Source of the DNA: Flavobacterium eburneipallidum
Lineage (GTDB): Bacteria > Bacteroidota > Bacteroidia > Flavobacteriales > Flavobacteriaceae
Direction of reading: 5' to 3'
DNA: 64,000 nt
Assembly (NCBI RefSeq): GCF_027111355.2
Contig: NZ_CP114291.2
Coordinates: 1,488,001-1,552,000, forward strand
Made by a program: the position numbers and the translations under genes. A model generated the notes under the pieces. It was not told the DNA's origin. It ran no database searches and was given only the letters and a program-made list of their open reading frames with translations. This document shows positions 24,922-33,432 of the stretch, piece after piece; position 1 is the first letter of the stretch, and every line of letters starts with the position of its first letter.

Positions 24922-25338
24922 ATGCCAAGAATACTCTCCATAGATTACGGACAAAAACGTACTGGAATAGCAGTTACGGACGAATTGCAAATCATCGCTT
25001 CGGGCTTGACAACCATACCATCTGCCACAGCAATTGATTTTTTAAAAGATTATTTCTCCAAAGAAAAAGTCGAAGCAGTACTCATTGGCGAACCCCGACA
25101 AATGAACGGACAACCATCCGAAAGTACTTCTATTATCAAAGGATTTGTGACTCATTTTACCAATCATTTTCCAGAGATGAAAGTCATTCGAGTAGATGAA
25201 CGTTTTACTTCAAAAATGGCGTTTCAGTCCATGATAGACAACGGAATGAGTAAAAAACAAAGACAAAATAAAGCCTTGATTGACGAAATTTCGGCAACAA
25301 TTATGCTTCAGGATTATTTAACGAGAAAAATGTTTTAA
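24922..25338 (+). CDS. ruvX: Holliday junction resolvase-like protein RuvX (YqgF)
   Basis: 138 residues; ATG at 24922 gives MPRILSIDYGQKRTGIAVTD, the conserved N-terminus with the first catalytic Asp (D8). Later markers are VLIGEPRQMNGQ, VIRVDERFTSKMA and a C-terminal ALIDEISATIMLQDYL with the final Asp. RNase H-like nuclease fold; essential in E. coli, with roles in 16S rRNA 5'-end processing or recombination. A TATCTTTG box at 24894-24901 is a probable -7 element. Confidence 0.9.
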   Translation: MPRILSIDYGQKRTGIAVTDELQIIASGLTTIPSATAIDFLKDYFSKEKVEAVLIGEPRQMNGQPSESTSIIKGFVTHFTNHFPEMKVIRVDERFTSKMAFQSMIDNGMSKKQRQNKALIDEISATIMLQDYLTRKMF

Positions 25339-25388
25339 ATATAACCGTTTTAACATTTGTATCATTTTTTTTTAAGGTTTTATAAAAC

Positions 25389-25396
25389 TACCTTTG
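25389..25396 (+). promoter_or_regulatory. Probable -7 element of the mqo promoter
   Basis: TACCTTTG matches TAnnTTTG exactly and lies 19 bp upstream of the mqo ATG. The -33 position holds a T-rich stretch without a clear TTG. Confidence 0.5.
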
Positions 25397-25415
25397 CGGC
25401 ATTAATTCTTTTTAT

Positions 25416-26906
25416 ATGTCAGATACAACTATACGCACAAAACCCGATGTAGTTCTCATCGGTGCAGGAATAATGAGTGCCACTCTTGGAATACTTTTAA
25501 AAGAACTTCAACCCGATATTAAAATTGAAATTTTCGAACGCTTGGATCAAGCTGCAGCTGAAAGTTCAGATGCTTGGAACAACGCAGGAACAGGACATTC
25601 TGCTTTTTGCGAATTAAATTATACTCCCGAAAGTGCTGACGGAAGTATTGATCCTAAAAAAGCCATCTCTATTGCCGAATCATTTGAAGTTTCTCGTCAA
25701 TTTTGGGCATATTTAGTACAACAAAATATCGTTGGCTCGCCAGAAAAATTCATCAAACAAATTCCTCACATTAGCTTTGTTTGGGGCGAAAAAAATGTAG
25801 AGTATCTTAAAAAAAGATTCGAAGCTTTGCAACCAAATCCGCTTTTTGCTGATATGCAATTTAGTACTGATTGGTCACAACTCAACCAATGGATGCCATT
25901 AGTGATGGCAGGTCGAAAAGAATCTGATAAAGTTGCTGGAACTTCAATGGCTATCGGAACAGATGTGAATTTTGGAGAGTTGACTCGTAGTATGTTTGAT
26001 CATCTTACTAAAATGGAAGGGGTGACTATGTATTTTAATCACGAAGTTAAGAAATTGAGACAAAATCCTGATAAAAGATGGAGAATAAAAATAACTGATT
26101 TGGCAACTGGTCAAAAAAGAAAATCATATACTAAATTCGTTTTTATAGGTGCTGGTGGTGGTTCTTTACCATTGCTTGAGAAAGCGAATATTCCAGAAGG
26201 AAAAGGTTTTGGAGGTTTTCCAGTAAGCGGACAATGGTTGAAATGTGTTAATCCAGAAGTAATTGCACAACACGAATCTAAAGTTTATGGAAAAGCGAGT
26301 GTAGGAGCGCCACCAATGTCGGTACCACATATTGATTCTAGAATGATCAATGGTGAAAAAGAGCTGTTGTTTGGTCCATTTGCAGGATTTTCTACTCGAT
26401 TTTTGAAAAATGGCTCTTATTCAGATTTGCCATTATCCATCCAAACGGATAATATTATTCCGATGCTTATAGCAGGATATAAAAATCTTCCTTTGACTAA
26501 ATATTTAATAGAGCAAGTGCGTCAGTCCCCTGCAGATAGAATAAAAGCATTGAGAGAGTATGTACCCAACGCTAAATCCAAAGATTGGGTTTTAGAACGT
26601 GCAGGACAACGAGTTCAAGTGATTAAAAAGGATGAAAAAGAAGGTGGTAAATTAGAATTTGGTACTGAAGTAATCACCTCTGGAGACGGAACATTATCGG
26701 TTTTATTAGGTGCTTCACCTGGGGCTTCGACGGCAGTTTCTATTATGATAGATGTAATAGGAAGATGTTTTAAAGAAGAAATGCAATCTCCAGAATGGCA
26801 AAGCAGAATAAAAACGGCTATTCCTTCTTATGGTAAAAAACTAAACGAAAATCCTGAATTGTTAGCCGAAGTAAGAAAACAAACGCAACAAGTATTGAAG
26901 TTGTAA
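25416..26906 (+). CDS. mqo: Malate:quinone oxidoreductase
   Basis: 496 residues, usual family length. The N-terminal FAD-binding GAGIMS is at 16-21 and is followed by AWNNAGTGHSAFCELNYTP, a strong Mqo signature. Later markers are FIGAGGGSLPLLEKA and LLGASPGASTAVSIM. It is a membrane-associated flavoprotein that oxidises malate to oxaloacetate and passes electrons to quinone. Termination probably uses the hairpin at 26930-26962, inside the end of the convergent FUSC gene. Confidence 0.93.
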   Translation: MSDTTIRTKPDVVLIGAGIMSATLGILLKELQPDIKIEIFERLDQAAAESSDAWNNAGTGHSAFCELNYTPESADGSIDPKKAISIAESFEVSRQFWAYLVQQNIVGSPEKFIKQIPHISFVWGEKNVEYLKKRFEALQPNPLFADMQFSTDWSQLNQWMPLVMAGRKESDKVAGTSMAIGTDVNFGELTRSMFDHLTKMEGVTMYFNHEVKKLRQNPDKRWRIKITDLATGQKRKSYTKFVFIGAGGGSLPLLEKANIPEGKGFGGFPVSGQWLKCVNPEVIAQHESKVYGKASVGAPPMSVPHIDSRMINGEKELLFGPFAGFSTRFLKNGSYSDLPLSIQTDNIIPMLIAGYKNLPLTKYLIEQVRQSPADRIKALREYVPNAKSKDWVLERAGQRVQVIKKDEKEGGKLEFGTEVITSGDGTLSVLLGASPGASTAVSIMIDVIGRCFKEEMQSPEWQSRIKTAIPSYGKKLNENPELLAEVRKQTQQVLKL

Positions 26907-26927
26907 CAACAATTATTTTGTGATAGT

Positions 26928-29180
26928 TTAAGAGCCTGTTTGAATTTTTTTAACAGGCTCTTTTGTTTTCAAAAGTATTTTGGTTGTTTTAACTACGTTT
27001 TCGGATAAGTTGGTTAACCAAATTAATTGTTCAATAACCAATTGTGCTTCTTGCATTTTGAGTTTAAATTCTTCGCTATTAAGATCTTCATTCTCTTGGG
27101 TTAATTCTTTCTCTCTAATTTTTTTCAACTCAATAAAACTATTATTTTCAGTATCATCAATTATAAAATCAGATGTTTTGGTCTGGTTTTCGTCTGTTAA
27201 AAGTTGAATAGCAAAATCCAGATTTCTTATAATTCGGTCAAAGACAATATTGAACGATTCTGATGCTTCGGTAGTTTTGTGTGATTGGGTATAAGTACCC
27301 AAAGAAGCCGCTGACGAAAGCAACGCATTATTGATTACCGTAAATTTATAAACTTGCTGTAGTTTGTTTTGTTTCGATTTAGGTTCTTGTAGCATTCTTT
27401 GAAAAGAAGCCATTAGGTTTCCAATTTCTATAAAAGCTTGGTTTCTGGCTAATCTATAATTAGAATCAATACCAGTTTTGTTATTGTACAAAATAGAAAT
27501 TTGTTTCAAATAATTTTTATTGGCTTCAATGGAGTTTTTGATGTTTTCATTGGTATTTAAAAATTCCCAAAAAGGCCACAAGAAATAATTAGCTAGAATG
27601 GCTAGAGTTGCTCCTACACAAGTGTCTAAAATACGATACAAGATAATATCATCATCAGTAGGATTTAATATAGCAAAGATAAAAATGACATGTAGTGTTA
27701 TAAAACTGGTGCCAATTCTATAATTAGACGGATTAAATGTTAATCCCAAAATCAGAAAAAGGAGTGTTAGTCCGCCAAGAATAGTCGTATTGGGGTTTAA
27801 TGCCAAAACCGCAAAACCAACGATACCACCAATGATAGTTCCTACAAAACGATGCGAAGTTCTCTCCTTTGTAAGTCCGTAACCGGGACGCATAATTACT
27901 ACAATGGTAATTAAAATCCAATACACATTTTCAAATGGAAGAACTCTCCCTATGATGAATCCTGTCAATAAGGTAATAGTTATTCGTAGTGAATGCCTGA
28001 ATTCCATTGACGAAAAACTGAAATTTTCGACTAATGTATTTAATGGATAATAATGAGGTGTGATGAGTTTTTCTAAATCTTTATCTCTGCCTTTTAGGTC
28101 TTTTAATTTCACATTTGAAGTATAGGCACGTTCTAGTGTTTTGATTTTTTCTACTTGTTTTTCAGCATAATGCAACATATTGGTTAGCATCAAAACACCT
28201 TCTGACGCTTCTGTTTTTCCTAGGGTTTTTTCATATTCGAGGATGGCATTTTCAAAGGCATACAAGTTCTCGACCAAGTTATTTTTGGGGATATAACTCT
28301 TTCTTTTTTTAATTTTTTTGGATAACGATTTTAAGTTTTTAGCAAGATTGTAAGCCAGGCTTTGATAGGTCATCAAAACCTTGGGATGCTCGTCAAATTT
28401 TTGATGTAATTTGTTATGGTCGAATGAGGTAGAAATGGCTAATTCCATTACTTCTACTAATGAAATAAAAGACAATAACATCTTTCTGTTTTGGTTAGAA
28501 GCACCATAATCAGTACGATTTCGAACTAGAATTTCTCTAATATTTTCGTGTCTGTCATTGAGCTCAACCTGTAGTACCAATTGTTTTCGGGTAATTTCTT
28601 TTCGATCAGAATTTAATTCCCATAAATCACCTCTTAATTTCAAATATTTAGCGGTCAGTTTGATACATTCTACAATTTCTAGTTCAGTGTAACGATGCGG
28701 ATTGATGTAGAAAAAAAGAATAGAAATCAACATATAAAATAATCCACCAGCCAGTAATAGTCCAGAATGTTCTATCATTTTCCAGCCACTATTAATATGA
28801 GAAAATGAAATAGAAATAATCATTAATGCCGAAAAGGCAACCATCGTAGCGCGTTGTCCATAAACCGCCAACATCGATAGTATGAAAATTAAAGTAGTAA
28901 AAACAGGATAAAAAATAAAAGGATAGGGATAGGTTAGATTGATTAATAAATTGGCACTAAAAAGAATGAAAACCGTAACTAGTAGTCCGTTGATTTTATG
29001 CTTCAAATTACTAGGTGTGTCGCTCGGAAACGTAAATAAAGCACCAAGGGCTATGATTAATCCTGTTTCTAAATTGCCTAAATAAGAGAATAATAAAACA
29101 GGCGTAGCAGCAGAAATTGCAGCTTTTAAAGCATTGGTAAAATTAGTGCCAACGGTGATGTTTCTTATTTTTGCAATCAT
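26928..29180 (-). CDS. FUSC family (YccS/YhfK-like) membrane protein
   Basis: 750 residues with two blocks of about six transmembrane segments (roughly 15-155 and 395-525), separated and followed by cytoplasmic helical domains. This is the duplicated FUSC/YccS layout. Motifs include the first-block segment ALGALFTFPSDTPSNLKHK and the second-block TIVVIMRPGYGLTKERTSHR. Members are putative exporters, for example of aromatic acids. The last eleven codons form a hairpin that overlaps the terminator of mqo. A TACCTTTG box on the minus strand lies at 29198-29205. Confidence 0.85.
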   Translation of the reverse strand: MIAKIRNITVGTNFTNALKAAISAATPVLLFSYLGNLETGLIIALGALFTFPSDTPSNLKHKINGLLVTVFILFSANLLINLTYPYPFIFYPVFTTLIFILSMLAVYGQRATMVAFSALMIISISFSHINSGWKMIEHSGLLLAGGLFYMLISILFFYINPHRYTELEIVECIKLTAKYLKLRGDLWELNSDRKEITRKQLVLQVELNDRHENIREILVRNRTDYGASNQNRKMLLSFISLVEVMELAISTSFDHNKLHQKFDEHPKVLMTYQSLAYNLAKNLKSLSKKIKKRKSYIPKNNLVENLYAFENAILEYEKTLGKTEASEGVLMLTNMLHYAEKQVEKIKTLERAYTSNVKLKDLKGRDKDLEKLITPHYYPLNTLVENFSFSSMEFRHSLRITITLLTGFIIGRVLPFENVYWILITIVVIMRPGYGLTKERTSHRFVGTIIGGIVGFAVLALNPNTTILGGLTLLFLILGLTFNPSNYRIGTSFITLHVIFIFAILNPTDDDIILYRILDTCVGATLAILANYFLWPFWEFLNTNENIKNSIEANKNYLKQISILYNNKTGIDSNYRLARNQAFIEIGNLMASFQRMLQEPKSKQNKLQQVYKFTVINNALLSSAASLGTYTQSHKTTEASESFNIVFDRIIRNLDFAIQLLTDENQTKTSDFIIDDTENNSFIELKKIREKELTQENEDLNSEEFKLKMQEAQLVIEQLIWLTNLSENVVKTTKILLKTKEPVKKIQTGS
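26930..26962 (+). terminator. mqo terminator embedded in the FUSC coding end
   Basis: AAGAGCCTGTT (26930-26940) pairs perfectly with AACAGGCTCTT (26952-26962), followed on the plus strand by TTGTTTTC. It starts 24 bp after the mqo stop. On the minus strand the same bases encode the last ten residues and part of the stop codon of the FUSC protein. Confidence 0.75.
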
Positions 29181-29298
29181 AATAATTGGGTTATTTGCAA
29201 AGGTAAGAATTGTGGTATATTGTATCCCTATAAAGTAGCCTTGATTTTTTAACTAAATTTAATTATTAATCAAGGATAAATGGATGTCTATTTTTTAC

Positions 29299-29306
29299 TA
29301 CTTTTG
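29299..29306 (+). promoter_or_regulatory. Probable -7 element of the def promoter
   Basis: TACTTTTG matches TAnnTTTG and lies 62 bp upstream of the def ATG, giving a leader of about 57 nt. No TTG at the ideal -33 spacing. Confidence 0.45.
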
Positions 29307-29368
29307 CGGACTGAAATTAGCCAAAAGCTATTTCAATTTAGCAGAAAATAATACCAAATACAACACAA

Positions 29369-29956
29369 ATGATTTTACCAATTGTAGGATATGGCGATCC
29401 TGTTTTAAGAAAGATGGCTGATGATATTACTCCAGAACATCCTAATTTAAAAGAAATTATCGCTAATATGTATGAAACGATGTATAATGCCTGTGGAGTA
29501 GGACTAGCCGCACCACAAGTAGGATTGAGTATTCGTTTGTTTGTTATTGATACCGCTCCTTTTAGCGATGATGAGGATTTACCAACAGAAGAGCAACAAG
29601 AATTAAAAGGTTTTAAACGCACTTTTATCAATGCTAAAATTCTGAAAGAAGAAGGTGAATTGTGGGCTTTCAACGAAGGTTGTTTGAGTATTCCCGATGT
29701 TCGTGAAGATGTTTACAGACATGAAAAAGTGACTATCGAGTATTATGATGAAAGCTTCAATAAAAAAACTGAAGTTTTTGACGGATTAGTAGCCAGAGTC
29801 ATTCAGCACGAATACGATCATATCGAGGGTATTTTGTTTACTGATTTGATTTCATCATTAAAAAAACAACTCATCAAGAAAAAATTGCAAAACATTATGG
29901 ATGGTAAATCCAGACCTGATTACAGAATGAAATTTTCTAATAAAAAAGGAAGATAA
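29369..29956 (+). CDS. def: Peptide deformylase
   Basis: 195 residues. All three family motifs are present: GVGLAAPQ (43-50), EGCLS (103-107, metal ligand C105) and HEYDH (147-151, two His ligands and catalytic Glu). It removes the N-formyl group from new proteins. An acidic insertion, SDDEDLPTEEQQ, at about 66-77 is common in Bacteroidetes members. It is followed 72 bp later by the DUF5606 gene. Confidence 0.95.
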   Translation: MILPIVGYGDPVLRKMADDITPEHPNLKEIIANMYETMYNACGVGLAAPQVGLSIRLFVIDTAPFSDDEDLPTEEQQELKGFKRTFINAKILKEEGELWAFNEGCLSIPDVREDVYRHEKVTIEYYDESFNKKTEVFDGLVARVIQHEYDHIEGILFTDLISSLKKQLIKKKLQNIMDGKSRPDYRMKFSNKKGR

Positions 29957-30028
29957 AAAAATACGAATTGGGATTTACGAATTCTACAAATTGCCAAATA
30001 CACAAATAACCAAATACACATTTTTAAA

Positions 30029-30520
30029 ATGAATTTAGAAAAAATATTATCGATTTCAGGAAAACCAGGTTTATACGCATTAAAAGTTCAAACTCGTACT
30101 GGGTTTGTAGCCGAGTCATTGCTTGATGGTAAAAAAAGTACCGTTGGATTGAAAGTAAACGTAAGCTTATTGTCTGAAATCTCTATTTATACTGTTGAAG
30201 CCGAGAAACCTTTGGCAGAAGTGATGAGAAACATTGCTATCAAAGAAAACGAAGGTCCAGCACTTTCGCACAAAGAAGACAATGCTAAATTAATTGCTTA
30301 TTTTGCTGAAATCCTTCCAGAATATGATTCAGAAAGAGTCTATCCATCTGATATTAAAAAAGTATTGAGCTGGTATAATTTATTACAATCAAAAGGATTG
30401 GTTTCTAAAGAAGAACCAAAAATTGAGAACGCTGAAGCAATTAAAGAAAGTGTTGTAGAAGAAGTAGTTGCCGAAAAAGAAAAAGCTCCAGCTAAAAAAG
30501 CAAAAGCCCAAAAAGAGTAA
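30029..30520 (+). CDS. DUF5606 domain-containing protein
   Basis: 163 residues. The N-terminal 130 residues (MNLEKILSISGKPGLYALK ... VYPSDIKKVLSWYNLL) form the DUF5606 domain, which is conserved next to def in flavobacteria. The C-terminal 35 residues are a charged, low-complexity Lys/Ala/Glu tail. No enzyme motif is visible. Located between def and mazG on the same strand, but its own terminator (30600-30631) separates it from mazG. Function unknown. Confidence 0.8.
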   Translation: MNLEKILSISGKPGLYALKVQTRTGFVAESLLDGKKSTVGLKVNVSLLSEISIYTVEAEKPLAEVMRNIAIKENEGPALSHKEDNAKLIAYFAEILPEYDSERVYPSDIKKVLSWYNLLQSKGLVSKEEPKIENAEAIKESVVEEVVAEKEKAPAKKAKAQKE

Positions 30521-30599
30521 TTAGCTTTTAGTGATTAGTAAATAGTGTTTGTGTTTCAGACTAATTACTAAAGACTGTTTACTACTTACTAAATAAATT

Positions 30600-30640
30600 T
30601 AATCCTGTCAAGATGTTTTCCTGACAGGATTTGTTATTTT
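30600..30640 (+). terminator. Terminator after the DUF5606 gene
   Basis: AATCCTGTCA (30601-30610) pairs with TGACAGGATT (30622-30631) and is followed by TGTTATTTTT. It separates the DUF5606 gene from mazG. Confidence 0.8.
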
Positions 30641-30658
30641 TACACAAAACCAAATACG

Positions 30659-31432
30659 ATGAACTCCAAACAAAATCAACTCCAAGCTTTCGAACGATTA
30701 TTAAACATCATGGATGATTTGCGCGAAAAATGTCCTTGGGATAAAAAGCAGACTTTGCAAACATTACGTCATTTAACCATCGAAGAAACCTACGAATTGG
30801 GTGATGCTATTTTAGACAATGATTTGGATGAAGTCAAAAAAGAATTGGGTGATTTGTTGTTGCATATTGTTTTTTACGCCAAAATAGGTAGCGAAACCAA
30901 TGATTTTGATATAGCTGATGTGTGTAATGAAATTTGCGAAAAACTCATTCATCGTCATCCTCATATTTACAGCGATGTGGTGGTTAAAGACGAGGAAGAA
31001 GTAAAACAAAATTGGGAAAAACTAAAACTAAAAGAAGGCAAAAAATCCGTTTTAGAAGGAGTTCCAAGAAGTTTGCCAGCCTTGGTAAAAGCCAGCCGAA
31101 TTCAGGATAAAGTAAAAGGAGTAGGTTTCGATTGGGAAGAACCGCATCAAGTTTGGGATAAAGTTCAAGAAGAATTAGCTGAACTTCAAGTTGAGGTTCA
31201 AGCTGGAAACCAGGACAAAATGGAAGCCGAATTTGGAGATGTCATGTTTTCGATGATCAACTACGCTCGATTTTTGAACATCAATCCCGAAGATGCTTTG
31301 GAACGAACCAATAAAAAATTCATCAAACGCTTTCAATACTTGGAAAGCAAAGCAGGAGAATTAGGCAAACCCTTAATGGATATGACTTTAGCCGAAATGG
31401 ATATTTTTTGGAACGAAGCCAAGAAGTTGTAA
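30659..31432 (+). CDS. mazG: Nucleoside triphosphate pyrophosphohydrolase MazG
   Basis: 257 residues, two MazG folds. The first domain (about 15-110) has EETYELGDAI and KKELGDLLLHIVF, the E-x2-E and E-x2-D metal site. The second (about 150-250) has EELAELQVEVQAG and EAEFGDVMFSMINYA. It hydrolyses (d)NTPs to NMP and PPi, cleaning the nucleotide pool and lowering ppGpp-related stress in E. coli. Single gene, converging on the PAP2 gene. Confidence 0.93.
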   Translation: MNSKQNQLQAFERLLNIMDDLREKCPWDKKQTLQTLRHLTIEETYELGDAILDNDLDEVKKELGDLLLHIVFYAKIGSETNDFDIADVCNEICEKLIHRHPHIYSDVVVKDEEEVKQNWEKLKLKEGKKSVLEGVPRSLPALVKASRIQDKVKGVGFDWEEPHQVWDKVQEELAELQVEVQAGNQDKMEAEFGDVMFSMINYARFLNINPEDALERTNKKFIKRFQYLESKAGELGKPLMDMTLAEMDIFWNEAKKL

Positions 31433-31474
31433 TAAGTTCAAAAAAAGTTTTTTGTTCAATAATTAAAATCTAAA

Positions 31475-32410
31475 TTAGAAACTTCCAATGAAATGGATGC
31501 CAACCATAGAGCCTGAAATTTGAGGAATTATTTGTTTTTCCATTCTAATTTTTTTAGGATTGTAGTTAAAAGCATTTGATTCACTTTTTGCAATTTGCTT
31601 GCGACTGCTAATTACTATCGATCGTCCAATTATCGTACCCACTAATCCACCTACCACTAAATCCGAAACCCAATGGTCATGTCCTTTTATATTGGAAAGA
31701 AATACGCCTGTTACAAAAGTATAAGGTATCCAATAGTTGTTGTATTCCATTTGAAATACTTTAGCAACAGCAAAATAAGCGGTAGCATGAAAAGAAGGGA
31801 AAGCAGTTCCTCCATTTGGACCTGATAAATATTGAATTTTTCCGTAATTTCCAAAATCCCAAGGATTTTTTGTCCATGGCTCTACTACAGGATTGTTATC
31901 ATGTATCCTTCTATGTGGTCTGTTTCTAGAAAACATTGTTTTTAACATTAAATGACTGATAACATAAGAATAGGCTAACGATTTAACGGCATTTACAGCA
32001 ACAACTTGTCCTTTTTTATTGTTGATTAATAATGAACCTGCATACAAACCGACAATCGGGTACAGAATATATGGATCTTCTCGGGTAACATGTGGAATTA
32101 AATTATTGGGATCAGGATCTGGCAGACTATAATCTATTTTTGGTTCGATGTGGTCGTGCATAAAACCCGTTGTTATTTTGTCGGTAGCAATAAGGCCAAC
32201 AATTCCTGCTGTATAAATAGCTGTTCTTTTCCAGTCGCTCGATATGTTATGTCCCATTGCTTTGAAATCGCCTGGTACACTTAATATGCTGTTTGCTATT
32301 ACAGAACCTGCTACTTTAAATCGGTTTTCTTTTTTGGTTTCTAGGCTGTCAATTTGAGCAAAACAAGAAATTGAAAGGATGCTAAAAAGGAGTGCTAATT
32401 TTTTTTTCAT
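31475..32410 (-). CDS. PAP2-family phosphatase
   Basis: 311 residues with a signal peptide (about 1-18, SISCFAQ) and several membrane segments. The tripartite motif is present: K157-x6-R164-P165, PSFH at 205-208 (P-S-F-H in place of P-S-G-H), and H246-x3-D250 in GHDHWVSD. Such enzymes dephosphorylate lipid phosphates (undecaprenyl-PP, phosphatidate, lipid A) at the periplasmic face. A TATATTTG box on the minus strand (32445-32452) lies 34 bp upstream of the ATG. Confidence 0.82.
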   Translation of the reverse strand: MKKKLALLFSILSISCFAQIDSLETKKENRFKVAGSVIANSILSVPGDFKAMGHNISSDWKRTAIYTAGIVGLIATDKITTGFMHDHIEPKIDYSLPDPDPNNLIPHVTREDPYILYPIVGLYAGSLLINNKKGQVVAVNAVKSLAYSYVISHLMLKTMFSRNRPHRRIHDNNPVVEPWTKNPWDFGNYGKIQYLSGPNGGTAFPSFHATAYFAVAKVFQMEYNNYWIPYTFVTGVFLSNIKGHDHWVSDLVVGGLVGTIIGRSIVISSRKQIAKSESNAFNYNPKKIRMEKQIIPQISGSMVGIHFIGSF

Positions 32411-32638
32411 TTTTAAAGCAATTGGGGAATTAACATTTTTTTAGCAAATATAAATCCTTTGATAATAAAATGTATTATTGTTGGAAGAAAAAAGCTAAAT
32501 GGTTCTTTGATAAAGAAGTGTTTTTATCGTTTTTACGAAGGTAAATCAAGGTTTACATAGTGATTCATCATTTGTTTATTAAATGATTAAATTTTTAAAA
32601 ACTTGTTTACAGAGAGTTTAAAGTATTGGTTACCAAAA

Positions 32639-33319
32639 TTAACTAGCAATCTTCTTCAATTTATTGATATCCTTCAAAACTATTTTTTTACCATTCAATT
32701 CAATTAAGCCTAATTTTTTGAAATCGGATAATAATCGAATGCAACTTTCGGTAGCGGTTCCAATCATTCCAGCCAATTCTTCTCTAGATAGTTGGATGTG
32801 TAAAGAACCATCGGGATTTTTACCAAAATTATCTTCAAGGTGGAGTAGGGTTTCGGCTAATCGTTCTTTGACTGTTTTTTGGGAAACAGAAACTAGGTGA
32901 TCGTTGGTTTCTTTCAAATCGCCACAAAGTGATTTCATCAAATTCATAGAGAACTTATTGTTGCTGTCAAACATATTCAGCATTTCACTTTTTGGGATAA
33001 AGCAAACTTGCATATCCTCTAGAGCTATAGCACTTAAATTAGCAGGTTCATCGCTAATCATCGAGCGTTGACCGAGTAATTCTCCCGCTTTAATGAGTTT
33101 TACAATTTGATCTTTTCCGTTTGAACTTAATTTGGAGAGTTTACAAACGCCTTCTTTGATACAAAAAATGCCGTTTACCAAATCGCCTTCTTCAAAAATG
33201 GGTTCGCCTTTTTTAATGGTATGCGACGTTTTGCAATCGGCAATTCGCAACAATTCCTCTTTGTTGAGCGCTTTCAAAGAACTCAATTCTCTCACGATAC
33301 ATTGTTCACATTTACTCAT
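32639..33319 (-). CDS. Crp/Fnr-family transcriptional regulator
   Basis: 226 residues from the ATG at 33319 (MSKCEQCIVREL). A cNMP-binding beta-roll (about 25-135) is followed by a winged HTH with SREELAGMIGTATESC (178-193); E191 and R195 occupy the E-x3-R positions that contact a TGA half-site in Fnr/Crp. N-terminal C4-x2-C7 and C29, with C106 and C132, recall Fnr iron-sulfur ligands, but the spacing differs. Gene location beside the cbb3 cluster and the three ATGAY-N4-RTCAT palindromes suggest it is the local microaerobic regulator. Its own -7 box (33343-33350) lies next to one such palindrome. Confidence 0.85.
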   Translation of the reverse strand: MSKCEQCIVRELSSLKALNKEELLRIADCKTSHTIKKGEPIFEEGDLVNGIFCIKEGVCKLSKLSSNGKDQIVKLIKAGELLGQRSMISDEPANLSAIALEDMQVCFIPKSEMLNMFDSNNKFSMNLMKSLCGDLKETNDHLVSVSQKTVKERLAETLLHLEDNFGKNPDGSLHIQLSREELAGMIGTATESCIRLLSDFKKLGLIELNGKKIVLKDINKLKKIAS

Positions 33320-33342
33320 AAAGAAAGGATTAATCAATGTGG

Positions 33343-33350
33343 CAAATTTA
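33343..33350 (-). promoter_or_regulatory. -7 element of the Crp/Fnr regulator gene
   Basis: TAAATTTG on the minus strand, 23 bp upstream of the ATG. The Fnr-type palindrome at 33360-33373 is centred 16.5 bp upstream of it, between the -33 and -7 positions, where a bound regulator would block polymerase. Autorepression is therefore likely. Confidence 0.5.
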
Positions 33351-33359
33351 CAACTTTAT

Positions 33360-33403
33360 ATGACAATTATCATTTCTTTTAATTTGGACTGTTCCTAAAT
33401 TTG
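33360..33403 (+). promoter_or_regulatory. Fnr-type operator and promoter of the CcoI-type ATPase gene
   Basis: The operator ATGACAATTATCAT (33360-33373) is palindromic except for one position pair. The -7 box TAAATTTG is at 33396-33403. The palindrome centre is 29.5 bp upstream of the first base of the box, that is about -41.5 from the expected start site. The same spacing is found at 36072 and 43941. There is no TTG at -33, as expected for an activator-dependent promoter. Confidence 0.65.
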
Positions 33404-33432
33404 TTCTTCCAAAAAAGAATAAATTGATAGAA

